A stretch of 64,000 nucleotides of DNA from CAVZBW01 sp963778465 (GTDB lineage: Bacteria; Actinomycetota; Acidimicrobiia; Acidimicrobiales; RAAP-2), in NCBI GenBank assembly GCA_963778465.1, contig CAVZUK010000005.1:26459-90458 (forward strand), written 5' to 3'. Below the pieces are notes generated by a model. It worked only from the letters and a program-made list of their open reading frames with translations, was not told where the DNA came from and did no database searches. The first letter of the stretch is position 1. Every line of letters begins with the position of its first letter. A program made the translations under genes and the position numbers. Positions 9,631 to 17,638 of this stretch are shown here, piece by piece.

Positions 9631-11295
9631 TCAGCGAGCGTGTCGCGCGCCCCGAGTGGTCCGACCGTTTCGCGCGCCGTTGGTCCCGTGGGGGGGAGTG
9701 CTTGCCGCGGCGGGATCCGACGGTGCGAGCGCGTCGTTCGGCCCCGATCCGTAGCCGTAGCCGTAGCCGTAGCGGTAGTAGACGTACGAATCGGATGAAG
9801 ACGCCCGGTTGAGGACGAGGCCGACGACGTTCGCCGACACCCGGCTCAGGCTCTCGAGCGACCGCCCGACGTCTCGCTTGGTGGAGTAGTCCGCCGCCGC
9901 CACGAGCAGCACGGCGTCGGACATGCCGGCGAGGATGGAGCCGTCCGTGACCGGCAGCAACGGTGAGCTGTCCAGCAGGACCACCTCGAACTCCCGGGTC
10001 AGGTCGGCAAAGACCTGCCCGGCTAGGCGACCGGAGAGCAGCTCCGACGGGTTGGGCGGAACCGGGCCGGATCCGAGCAGGGTGAGGTTGGGGACTCCCG
10101 GCACGCTCTGCAGCGCGTCGTGGAGCTCGACGTTGCCGAGGAGCACCGAAGTGAGGCCCACGCCGTTCGCGAGGTCGAAGAACTCGTGGATGCGAGGCTT
10201 GCGCAGGTCACACGAGACCAGGACGACCTGGGTGCCGGCCTCGGCCATGGCCACGGCGAGGTTGGCCGAGGTCGTCGTCTTGCCCTCGGCGGCCGCGCCG
10301 CTCGTGATCTGGAGGAGCTTGACCGGGTGGTCCAGGGACATGAATTGGATGGAGGTCCGCAGGCTCCGGTAGGCCTCGGCGGCGGGAGATCGAGGGCGGG
10401 CGAGCTCGACGAGGAAGGGCTTTCGCCGGTTGCGCCAGTCGGAGACCTCGGGGATCATGCCCACGATCGGGATAGCCGGGACGGCCTCCTCGAGGTCTTC
10501 CCGTGACCTGATCCGGTCGTCGAAGTAGTCCCGGAGCAGCGCCAGCCCGAGGCCGAGGAGCAGCCCGCCCGCCAGCGCGATGAGGGCGTCTCGGGTCCGC
10601 TTGGGCGACGACGGGGAGCTCGACGGGGTGGCCGGCGTGACCACCTGGCCGCCGCTGGCGTTGGCGGCGCTCTGCTGGAGGGATGCGAGCGCCGTCTTGA
10701 GCGACTGCTGCTGTGCGAGCAACGACGTCAACTGGGACTCGAGGTTCGAGACATTTGAGCCCGACGCATCGCTGAGCTGGCCGTTGATCTGGTCGATCTG
10801 CGTCTGTAGGCCGTTGATCTGCGACTGGTACTGGGCGACCTGGGCGTTGATGGAGCTCAGGTAGTTGGCGCTCGAGACCTCGAGGTAGGACGTCGCATAG
10901 GCGTTGGCCACCTTGGCGGCCTGGTCGGCGCTCGGCGAGGTGGCCGAGATGCTGACGACGTTGGTGGTCCCGACCTGGGTGACGGCGACTCCCGGTGCCG
11001 ACCCGATCTTCTTCGTCACGGCGTCTTGGACCTGGGCGGACTGGATCAGCTCGATGTCCGTCGGGACGTTGGGCTGGGTGGCGTAGGCCTGCGCGGTGGA
11101 GCTGTTGGCGGAGATCCCCGGAATCGTGAGGAGCAGGGACGCGGTGCTCGTGTACTGCTTGGTTCTTGCGAAATCGATGCCGACGGCGATCGCCACGGCG
11201 ACGACGACGGTCAGCAGGATGGTGAACTTCCGACGCCAGAGGACTGCGACGTAGTCGACCAGGTTCTTTTCGGGCAGGTCCCTGTCCGCGGACAT
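9631..11295 (-). CDS. Wzz-type chain-length determinant fused to BY-kinase
   Basis: The product has 554 residues. TM1 lies near 23-42, a periplasmic Wzz domain with coiled coil (LSSINAQVAQYQSQINGLQT) follows, and TM2 lies near 236-255. The cytoplasmic bacterial tyrosine kinase domain has Walker A SGAAAEGKTTT near 329, Walker A-prime VLVSCDLRKPRIHEF near 352 and Walker B VVLLDSSPLLPVTD near 434. The C-terminus has a Tyr cluster (SYVYYRYGYGYGYGSG, about 501-516), the expected autophosphorylation tail. In this family ring-wise Tyr phosphorylation controls polymer length and export. It is the regulatory core of the 1-12.6 kb polysaccharide locus. The neighbours are the DUF4012 gene downstream and a frameshifted glycosyltransferase upstream on the same strand. 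Confidence 0.92.
   Translation of the reverse strand: MSADRDLPEKNLVDYVAVLWRRKFTILLTVVVAVAIAVGIDFARTKQYTSTASLLLTIPGISANSSTAQAYATQPNVPTDIELIQSAQVQDAVTKKIGSAPGVAVTQVGTTNVVSISATSPSADQAAKVANAYATSYLEVSSANYLSSINAQVAQYQSQINGLQTQIDQINGQLSDASGSNVSNLESQLTSLLAQQQSLKTALASLQQSAANASGGQVVTPATPSSSPSSPKRTRDALIALAGGLLLGLGLALLRDYFDDRIRSREDLEEAVPAIPIVGMIPEVSDWRNRRKPFLVELARPRSPAAEAYRSLRTSIQFMSLDHPVKLLQITSGAAAEGKTTTSANLAVAMAEAGTQVVLVSCDLRKPRIHEFFDLANGVGLTSVLLGNVELHDALQSVPGVPNLTLLGSGPVPPNPSELLSGRLAGQVFADLTREFEVVLLDSSPLLPVTDGSILAGMSDAVLLVAAADYSTKRDVGRSLESLSRVSANVVGLVLNRASSSDSYVYYRYGYGYGYGSGPNDALAPSDPAAASTPPHGTNGARNGRTTRGARHAR
9749..9782 (-). repeat. GTAGCC hexamer microrepeat encoding Tyr-Gly/Arg pairs
   Basis: Tandem copies of cgtagc on the plus strand encode the alternating Tyr-Gly tail of the BY-kinase. 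Copy-number changes by whole hexamers would add or remove phosphorylatable tyrosines without a frameshift. Confidence 0.8.
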
Positions 11296-11463
11296 GGTTG
11301 CGTCAGGCGGACTGCGCGGAGGCGGGAGGTCGGTCGATCGTCTGTAGCGGCAAAATTGATCTCCTGAGCTGCGGGCGCACGGCCTTCCCCGCTCGCAAAT
11401 GTACCGCGCCGCCTCGCCGCAGCGGGAGTACCACCACGAAATTCGTCTCCGAAGGACGTCGAA

Positions 11464-12607
11464 TCACGGACCTCCGCCCGCGGCCCGCTCTTCCTCGACG
11501 ATCTCCGTCAGCCGTCGAGTGAATCGTTCCTGGTCGAAGCGCTGAGCGTGCGCCTGGATGTCTCGTGACGACCACCAGGCAGCGACGGAACGCCGGATCG
11601 CCTCGCTGACGAGCGCGGCTTGTGGACGGGAAAAGAACGTGCCGTTCAAGCCCTCCTCGACCGTGTCCAGGAACCCGCCCCACCCGAGGACCACGGAGGG
11701 CTTGCCGAAGACGGCAGCCTCGAGGGGGGTGAGCCCGAAGTCCTCGTAGGAGGCGGCGACGAGCCCCTGGCAATTCGCGTAGAGCCATCGGAGCTCGTCG
11801 TCGGCGACCGATCCGAGGAAGCGGACGTTCCGAGACGCCCGCCACAGGAGCTCCTCTGCCTGGGGGCCGGTGCCGACAACGGCCAACCTCTGGTCGGGCA
11901 GGTCGGAGAAGGCGTCGACGACGATTCCGACGTTCTTGTAGGGGAGGAGTCGAGCCACGCACAACCAGAACCCGGGCTCGAGGCGATCGACGGGACGCCG
12001 GGGATCCTCCGTGCGCATCGTCGGCGGGGGTGCCAGCACCTCGGCATCCCGGTGGTACAGGCATCGGATCCGCTGGCGGACGGCCGTCGAGTTGGCGAGG
12101 TAGCGCGTCGGCGTCGGCGGCCGCCCGCCCGTCCCAGGTGCGTAGCAGCGGCCCAATGGCCCGGAGGGCGACACCCCGGGGACTCGACCATCGGCCTCCG
12201 AGATATGCGTCGCCCTGGTAGAGCCAACGGGCCGGGGTGTGGCAGTAGACGATCTTGCGACCGGAGGTGCGCACGGCGTGCGCCCATCCGCTGGAGCTGC
12301 AGACCGTGACCTGGCTGTCCACGTGGGTGAGGGAGAACGTTGGCGCGAGGAGAGGAAACGCCAGCCGGTGACGGCGGCGGAGGAGGGCGCTGCGGTTCAG
12401 GACGGACGTGTGGACGTGGACGGACCGGAACTCCGGAAACGTCTCCGAGGGGTCGTGGAGGGAGGTATAGAGCTGGGCCTCTGGAAACGCGGCGAGCATC
12501 GAGAGCACCACCCGCTCGGCTCCGCCACGCTGGGTCAAGTAGTCGTGGACGATCGCGACCTGGGGAGACGTCTCCCGCTGGCGTTTTGGGGGTCGCAGTG
12601 TCGACAT
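11464..12607 (-). pseudogene. Frameshifted GT4 glycosyltransferase (GumH/RfaB type)
   Basis: The frame from ATG 12607 encodes VAIVHDYLTQRGGAERVVLS, typical of the GT4 subgroup that begins with HDxLxxxGGAER. It continues with VYCHTPARWLYQGDAYLGG to about residue 165. Near 12105 the coding signal passes to another frame: RYLANSTAVRQRIRCLYHRD, FWLCVARLLPYKNVGIVVDA, VRFLGSVADDELRWLY, YEDFGLTPLEAAVFGKPSVV. That frame ends at 11464. A single-base shift restores about 380 residues of normal architecture. It sits upstream of the Wzz/BY-kinase on the same strand, and is probably part of that operon if functional. Confidence 0.78.
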
Positions 12608-12732
12608 CGGCCGCGAGGCTACGCGGCGGTGACGAGAGGGCTACGTCTCCGGACGACAGGGCGCGGGTACGCTTGGCGGCCAAATCGGGAATGGGAGGTG
12701 GAGGACCGCGTGTCCCCGAGGTTCGAGGCTCT

Positions 12733-13701
12733 ATGAGCCGAGCGGTACATCGCCGACGGCGGCCGGCCGTTTCTTTGGGTATTGGGGTCGCCGCCAGCAT
12801 CGGGATCGCGTTGGCACCTGGTTCGATCGCCGGAGCACAGAGCACCTCGACAACGGGCTCCCACTCGTCCACGACGGCGTCGCACTCGTCGGGCTCGGCG
12901 TCGCACTCGTCGAGCACCAAGGGGCACCCGACGACCACCACCACGACGACGCCGGTCAACTTCCCCACCGTCAAGCCCTACCCGATCCCGCCCCATCCGA
13001 AGGCGGGTCAGTCGACCTCGTTCACCCCGCCCCAGGTCTGCTACAACCAGCCGACCGGCGTCACGTGCGAGGAGCTGGCGGTCAACGCCCTCGACGTGGC
13101 GCGCCGGAGGGTCGGGCTGCCGCCGTATCACCTGCCGTCCAACTTCTTGACGTTGACGCCCGAGGAGCAGCTGCTCGATCTCGCCAATTCGGATCGGGCC
13201 GCCTACAAGGAGCCGACCTTCTACGGGTTGGACAGCGACCTCTCGAATTACGCGTCGCAGGATCTGGCGGTGGCTCCCTACAGCGACCCCGGGGTCGCGG
13301 GGACCAACCCGATCGTGGACACGGTGCCCCTCTACTACCAGGCCGAGGACTCGGCTCAGGGCTACCCCAACGTGCTGCTGGCCTACGGGTCCTGGATCTA
13401 CGACGACGGCCCCGGGAGCCCCAACGTCGACTGCACGGCCAAGAACCCGTCGGGTTGCTGGACGCACCGGGACAACATCCTGCGCAACTTCCGGGCCTGC
13501 TACCAGGGCACGCTCAAGGGCAATCAGTGCGTGGGCGGGACGTGGGAGTACCTGCGCGACCTCACCTTTGGCGCCGCCACCGGGACCAACTCGTCGGGCA
13601 AGGTGGCGACCACGGTGATCGTGGTCGGCACCCCCATCTACCTGCCCCAGGCCACCTACACCTACACCTGGCAACAAGCACAGGCCGCCGGGGCCAAGTA
13701 G
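12733..13701 (+). CDS. Secreted CAP-like domain protein with Ser/Thr linker
   Basis: The product has 322 residues from ATG 12733. A twin-basic N-terminus (HRRRRPAVSL) and hydrophobic core end near AGAQS, a plausible Sec signal. Residues 36-75 are a Ser/Thr/His-rich linker (SHSSTTASHSSGSASHSSST). The C-terminal domain has LAVNALDVARRRVGLPPYHL and SGCWTHRDNILRN, which resemble the N- and HRxNIL signatures of the CAP/SCP family, plus several Cys likely to be disulphide-bonded. It is divergent from the frameshifted glycosyltransferase at 12607. CAP proteins are extracellular; the ligand here cannot be told. Confidence 0.6.
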   Translation: MSRAVHRRRRPAVSLGIGVAASIGIALAPGSIAGAQSTSTTGSHSSTTASHSSGSASHSSSTKGHPTTTTTTTPVNFPTVKPYPIPPHPKAGQSTSFTPPQVCYNQPTGVTCEELAVNALDVARRRVGLPPYHLPSNFLTLTPEEQLLDLANSDRAAYKEPTFYGLDSDLSNYASQDLAVAPYSDPGVAGTNPIVDTVPLYYQAEDSAQGYPNVLLAYGSWIYDDGPGSPNVDCTAKNPSGCWTHRDNILRNFRACYQGTLKGNQCVGGTWEYLRDLTFGAATGTNSSGKVATTVIVVGTPIYLPQATYTYTWQQAQAAGAK

Positions 13702-13767
13702 GTCTCCCCGGTCCGTCCGGACCGCTGCCCGGTGCATACTGCACGGGGCGCGAGCGGGGGGTGCGCG

Positions 13768-15660
13768 ATGACGAGCAGGGTGAGGGGCGACTACCGGGAC
13801 GCGTTTGATCGCAGCATCTCGGACCCCGAGGGGTTCTGGGGTCAGCATGCGGGTGCCATCGCCTGGGACCGCGAGCCGACCGTCGTGCTCGATCGGGACG
13901 CCGCCCCGGCCTACCGGTGGTTCGCGGACGGACGACTCAACACGTGCTTCAACGCGTTGGACCGCCACCTGGACGAGCGTGGGGATCAACCGGCACTGAT
14001 CTACGACAGCCCCGTGACGGGAACCGTCGCCAGCTACACCTTCCGGGAGCTGCGCGACCTCGTCGCGCGCTGCGCGGGTCTCTTCGAGAGCCTCGGCGTC
14101 ACCACCGGGGACCGGGTCGTGATCTACCTGCCGATGGTGCCCGAGGCGGTCGTCGCCATGCTGGCCTGCGCCCGGCTGGGCGCGGTGCATTCCGTGGTCT
14201 TTGGGGGTTTTGCCGCCCACGAGCTGGCGCTCCGCATCGACGATGCCCGTCCGAAGCTGGTGGTCTCGGCTTCGTGCGGGATCGAGCGGGGCCGTGTCAT
14301 CGAGTACAAGCCCCTGCTCGACGCGGCCATCGACGAGGCGTCGCACCGGCCCGACCACTGCGTGATCGTGCAGCGCCCGCAGGCGAAGGCCAAGCTGGCG
14401 CGGGGGCGAGACCTCGACTGGGAGGCGGGCCTCACCAGCGCGGCTCCGGCGTCGTGTCGGGCGGTCGCGGCGACGGATCCGCTCTACATCCTCTACACGT
14501 CGGGTACCACCGGTCGGCCCAAGGGGATCGTGCGGGACAACGGCGGCCACGCGGTGGCACTCCGTTGGAGCATGACCAACGTCTTCGACACGCATCCGGG
14601 CGATGTCTTTTGGGCGGCCTCCGACGTCGGCTGGGTGGTGGGACATTCCTACATCGTCTATGCGCCGTTGCTCACGGGTTGCACGACCGTGCTCTACGAG
14701 GGCAAGCCGGTCGGCACGCCCGATGCCGGGGCGTTTTGGCGAGTGGTCGCCCAGCACCGAGTGCGCGCGCTCTTCACCGCCCCGACGGCGTTCCGTGCGA
14801 TCCGGCGCGAGGACCCCTCCGGGGCGCATTTACGGGAGCACGACGTCGGGTCGCTGCGCTATCTCTTCTTGGCCGGAGAGCGGCTCGACCCCGAGACCTA
14901 CGCCTGGGCGAGCGAGCTCCTCGGAGTGCCGGTGGTGGACAACTGGTGGCAGACGGAGACGGGTTGGCCGATCGCCGCAAACCCGATGGGACTCGAGCCG
15001 ATGACCCCCAAGCCGGGATCGCCGACCCGGCCGGTGCCGGGGTTCGACGTGCGGATCCTGGAGGAGGACGGTTCCGAAGCGCACCGGGGCGGCATCGGCG
15101 CCGTGGTGATCCGCACACCCCTGCCTCCCGGCTCGCTCACCACCGTCTGGCAGGACGACGCGCGGTACGTCGAGGGCTACCTCAATCGATTTCCGGGGTA
15201 CTACCTGACCGGCGACGGTGGCTTCGTCGACGACGACGGCTACCTGTTCGTGATGGGACGGACCGACGACGTGATCAACGTCGCGGGGCACCGACTCTCC
15301 ACGGGAGAGATGGAGGAGATCCTCGCCCGTCACCCCGACGTGGCCGAGTGCGCCGTCATCGGGGTGCCCGACCCGCTCAAGGGTCAGGTGCCCCGAGGCC
15401 TCGTCGTCCTCAAGGCGGGTGTCGAGCGAGACGCCGAGACCCTCCGCCGTGAGCTGGTGGAGTCGGTCCGTCAGGAGATCGGGGCCGTCGCCTCCTTGCG
15501 CCGGGTGGACGTCGTTCCCGCCCTCCCGAAGACTCGCTCCGGCAAGATCCTGCGCAAGTCCATGCGAGAGATGGCGGACGGGCGCGAGGTGGCGGCGCCG
15601 ACGATCGAGGACCCCTCGGTGCTCGAGAGCTTGCGACCGATCTTGCGTTCCGAGGACTGA
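13768..15660 (+). CDS. Propionyl-/acetyl-CoA synthetase-like AMP-forming ligase
   Basis: The product has 630 residues from ATG 13768; an earlier ATG at 13732 lies in a non-conserved stretch. It is a member of the ANL superfamily, close to PrpE. An N-terminal ACAS-type segment (YRDAFDRSISDPEGFW) precedes the P-loop YTSGTTGRPKGIVRDNGG near 243, the PrpE-like SDVGWVVGHSYIVYAPLL, the A5 motif DNWWQTETGWPI near 391, and the catalytic Lys in SGKILRKSM near 590. The enzyme makes acyl-CoA and AMP from propionate or acetate, ATP and CoA in the cytosol. It stands alone between a secreted protein and the lasso locus. Substrate preference for propionate over acetate is inference. Confidence 0.88.
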   Translation: MTSRVRGDYRDAFDRSISDPEGFWGQHAGAIAWDREPTVVLDRDAAPAYRWFADGRLNTCFNALDRHLDERGDQPALIYDSPVTGTVASYTFRELRDLVARCAGLFESLGVTTGDRVVIYLPMVPEAVVAMLACARLGAVHSVVFGGFAAHELALRIDDARPKLVVSASCGIERGRVIEYKPLLDAAIDEASHRPDHCVIVQRPQAKAKLARGRDLDWEAGLTSAAPASCRAVAATDPLYILYTSGTTGRPKGIVRDNGGHAVALRWSMTNVFDTHPGDVFWAASDVGWVVGHSYIVYAPLLTGCTTVLYEGKPVGTPDAGAFWRVVAQHRVRALFTAPTAFRAIRREDPSGAHLREHDVGSLRYLFLAGERLDPETYAWASELLGVPVVDNWWQTETGWPIAANPMGLEPMTPKPGSPTRPVPGFDVRILEEDGSEAHRGGIGAVVIRTPLPPGSLTTVWQDDARYVEGYLNRFPGYYLTGDGGFVDDDGYLFVMGRTDDVINVAGHRLSTGEMEEILARHPDVAECAVIGVPDPLKGQVPRGLVVLKAGVERDAETLRRELVESVRQEIGAVASLRRVDVVPALPKTRSGKILRKSMREMADGREVAAPTIEDPSVLESLRPILRSED

Positions 15661-15762
15661 GAGGGCGACCGGTCATCTGCGACCGGGCGGATCGCCGGGG
15701 GGACCTGTGCCGTTGGCTACCATGTGCACGCACACTGACGGGGACCTGGGAGGTGCCTGGAG

Positions 15763-15948
15763 ATGAGTGACCTGGCGGGCAGCGAAGGGGGGGCGGCCGA
15801 GCCGGGCCCCTCGGGCACCGACGGCGGATACGAACCCCCGCGTCTGGAGTCGCTCGGCACGCTTGCGGACCTGACCCGGGGGGGTAGCTCGGGCCAGGGG
15901 GACGGAAACAATTCGGGTCCGACCGGCGGGAGCATCACGCTTCCCTAG
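15763..15948 (+). CDS. Lasso peptide precursor (A protein)
   Basis: The product has 61 residues, with a GGGAGG ribosome-binding site at 15748-15753. Leader residues 1-39 carry every conserved recognition residue of lasso leaders: Tyr23, Pro26, Leu28, Gly32 and Thr38 (Y-x2-P-x-L-x3-G-x5-T), with Thr38 at position -2. The predicted core starts at Gly40 (GGSSGQGDGNNSG...) and has Asp47 as core residue 8, giving an eight-residue Gly1-Asp8 macrolactam ring and a 14-residue tail ending SITLP. The core is Gly/Ser/Asn-rich with no aromatic residue. RRE, cyclase, kinase and sulfotransferase genes follow directly. This assignment rests on the motif and the neighbours. Confidence 0.88.
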   Translation: MSDLAGSEGGAAEPGPSGTDGGYEPPRLESLGTLADLTRGGSSGQGDGNNSGPTGGSITLP

Positions 15949-15955
15949 CCGCCCG

Positions 15956-16264
15956 GTGACCCTGCCCGTCGAGAAGACCAAGCTCGCAATTTCCGTCCTG
16001 GCGCTGACGGGTGTGGTCGCGCTCGGCCTGGCTTCCTGCACGAGCACGAACGACTCTTCCCAGGGTTCTCACAGCAAGAGCACCTCTGCGCACGCGCGGA
16101 CGCCGTCCTCGTCGACCACCACGAGCGGTGGGTCGGGGACGACGGAATCGAGCGTTCCTTCCTCGACCACCACGACGAGGTCGAGCGGCACCGGCGGATC
16201 GACCACCGTCCCCAAGAGCTCAGGAGGTGTCGGTGCCGCCGGCGATTCCGGCACGGTCCCCTGA
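15956..16264 (+). CDS. Small Ser/Thr-rich lipoprotein inside lasso operon
   Basis: The product has 102 residues from GTG 15956, 7 bases after the precursor stop. The N-terminus has a hydrophobic stretch (KLAISVLALTGVVALGL) and a lipobox LASC near residue 27, indicating a lipid-anchored extracytoplasmic protein. The remainder is almost wholly Ser, Thr, Gly, Pro and Ala with no recognisable domain. Its 3' end overlaps the cyclase start by 32 bases. Its place between precursor and cyclase suggests a role in the lasso pathway, such as immunity, a surface tether or an acceptor, but nothing in the sequence shows which. It could also be a low-complexity surface protein unrelated to the peptide. Confidence 0.55.
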   Translation: MTLPVEKTKLAISVLALTGVVALGLASCTSTNDSSQGSHSKSTSAHARTPSSSTTTSGGSGTTESSVPSSTTTTRSSGTGGSTTVPKSSGGVGAAGDSGTVP

Positions 16265-17357
16265 ACCTGGCCAGCAGCTGACCGCCCTCGAGGTGGCTTC
16301 CCAGATGGTGACCGGCGCCGCTCGAGGGATCGCGGAGCCGCCGAGAGCGCCCCTCGACGACCCGGTGCGGGCCCTCGAGGGGGCCGTGTGGGAGGCGCTC
16401 CAGCACCCCCCCTGCCTGGTCAGCTTCTCGGGTGGGCACGACTCCTCTCTCGTCCTGGCTATCGCGGTCTCCGTCGCGCGGCGAGGGGGGTCCCCTCTGC
16501 CGGTGCCGATCACCTGGCGTTTCCCGGACGTCCCGGCGACCACCGAGTCGGCCGTGCAAGAGGCGGTGGTCACCGCCCTGGGGCTGTCGGACTGGGTGAT
16601 CCTGCCCGCCCGCGACGAGCTCGACCTCGTGGGGCCCGTCGCCCGTCGCGTCCTCCTCCGCCACGGGCTGCAATACCCTCCCAACTCCTTCCTGCACGCG
16701 CCGCTCCTCGAGCGGGCCGCCGGCGGATCGTTCCTGACGGGCGTCGGAGGCGATCAGGTGCTGGGGGGATGGGCCAGACCCCGCCGACCCTGGGCCCTGC
16801 GGCGGCGCAACTCGGACCGCCCGTTTCCGTGGTTGTGGCCGCCGGTCGCCCGCCGCGTCAATCGATCGCTCCACCTCGAGAATCGCTCGATGCCGCGCGC
16901 TCCGGCCGCACGAGTCGCGTGGCAGACCGCTCGACGTCGGGTCGCCCTGAGCTGTGATTCCCTGGCCGATCTCGCCTCCGCCGCCGGGACACGCATCTAC
17001 CATCCGCTGCTCGATCCGGCCTTTGCCCGCGCACTGGCGGGATGGGTGCGGACGGCGGGCCGGCACGGTCGGAGGGCGGAGGTGGTCGCCGAGATCTTCG
17101 GCGGTGTCATTCCGAGGGAGTGCATCGAACCACGGCCCAAGGCGATCTTCACCGAGGTCTTCTGGTCCCGTCATGCCCGGGCCCTGTGCGCCAGCTTCGA
17201 CGGGACCGGGATCGATCGGGCGCTCGTGGACCCCGACGGCCTCCGCACCGAGTGGCGTCGTCCGCACCCGAGGTTCCAGACGTCGCTGTTGCTGCAGCGG
17301 CTCTGGATCGAGCGAGAACGCGGTGCTCTTGGATGCGCGGTCGGGCTTTCCGGATGA
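16233..17357 (+). CDS. Lasso cyclase (C protein), Asn-synthetase domain only
   Basis: The product has 374 residues from GTG 16233, preceded by AGGAGG at 16222-16227. The ATP-pyrophosphatase motif CLVSFSGGHDSSLVLAIAVS near residue 64 is that of the asparagine-synthetase synthetase domain. VGGDQVLGG and KAIFTEVFW are further family segments. In lasso pathways this enzyme adenylates the Asp/Glu side chain and closes the ring onto residue 1. Canonical C proteins are about 600 residues and keep an N-terminal glutaminase-like domain. That domain is absent here, so this is a short form. The stop overlaps the RRE start as ATGA, implying translational coupling. Confidence 0.83.
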   Translation: MPPAIPARSPEPGQQLTALEVASQMVTGAARGIAEPPRAPLDDPVRALEGAVWEALQHPPCLVSFSGGHDSSLVLAIAVSVARRGGSPLPVPITWRFPDVPATTESAVQEAVVTALGLSDWVILPARDELDLVGPVARRVLLRHGLQYPPNSFLHAPLLERAAGGSFLTGVGGDQVLGGWARPRRPWALRRRNSDRPFPWLWPPVARRVNRSLHLENRSMPRAPAARVAWQTARRRVALSCDSLADLASAAGTRIYHPLLDPAFARALAGWVRTAGRHGRRAEVVAEIFGGVIPRECIEPRPKAIFTEVFWSRHARALCASFDGTGIDRALVDPDGLRTEWRRPHPRFQTSLLLQRLWIERERGALGCAVGLSG

Positions 17358-17638
17358 CCGGCACCGCTTCGTTCCGCATCCGTTCCGACGGCGTCGCCTG
17401 GCGCGACGTGGGTGGTGACGTCATCGTCCTCGACGTCAACCGGTCCCTGTATCACGCGATCAATTCGAGCGGCGCCCCGATCTGGCACGCTCTTGCCGGT
17501 GGCGCCAGTGCCGCGGAGCTCGTCGGCGAGGTCGCTCGTCGGTATCCGGAGGCCGCCCACCGGGCGGAGGACGACGTCCGAGCGTTCCTGCGGGATCTGG
17601 TCGCAGCCGGGCTGGTCGAGGAGTCCACGTCGGCTTGA
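17354..17638 (+). CDS. PqqD-type RiPP recognition element (lasso B1)
   Basis: The product has 94 residues. It is a winged-helix PqqD-like fold: a beta-hairpin start (ASFRIRSDGVAWRDVGGDVI), VLDVNRSLYHAINSSGAPIW, then a helical segment with a hydrophobic pattern. In lasso pathways the B1 protein binds the Tyr-Pro-Leu-Gly part of the leader and delivers it to the B2 protease and cyclase. The matching leader motif is present in the precursor at 15763. It overlaps the cyclase by 4 bases upstream and the kinase by 4 downstream. Confidence 0.85.
   Translation: MTGTASFRIRSDGVAWRDVGGDVIVLDVNRSLYHAINSSGAPIWHALAGGASAAELVGEVARRYPEAAHRAEDDVRAFLRDLVAAGLVEESTSA

Noticed and set aside
11296..11463. Extended 3' part of the first glycosyltransferase frame (to 11303)
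   Set aside because: After the shift near 12105 that frame is Arg/Gly-rich noise; the real C-terminus is in the frame ending at 11464.
12619..14829. 736-codon open frame on the minus strand
   Set aside because: It lies antisense to the secreted CAP-like gene and the CoA ligase, has His/Arg-rich sequence without motifs, and arises from codon bias in high-GC DNA.
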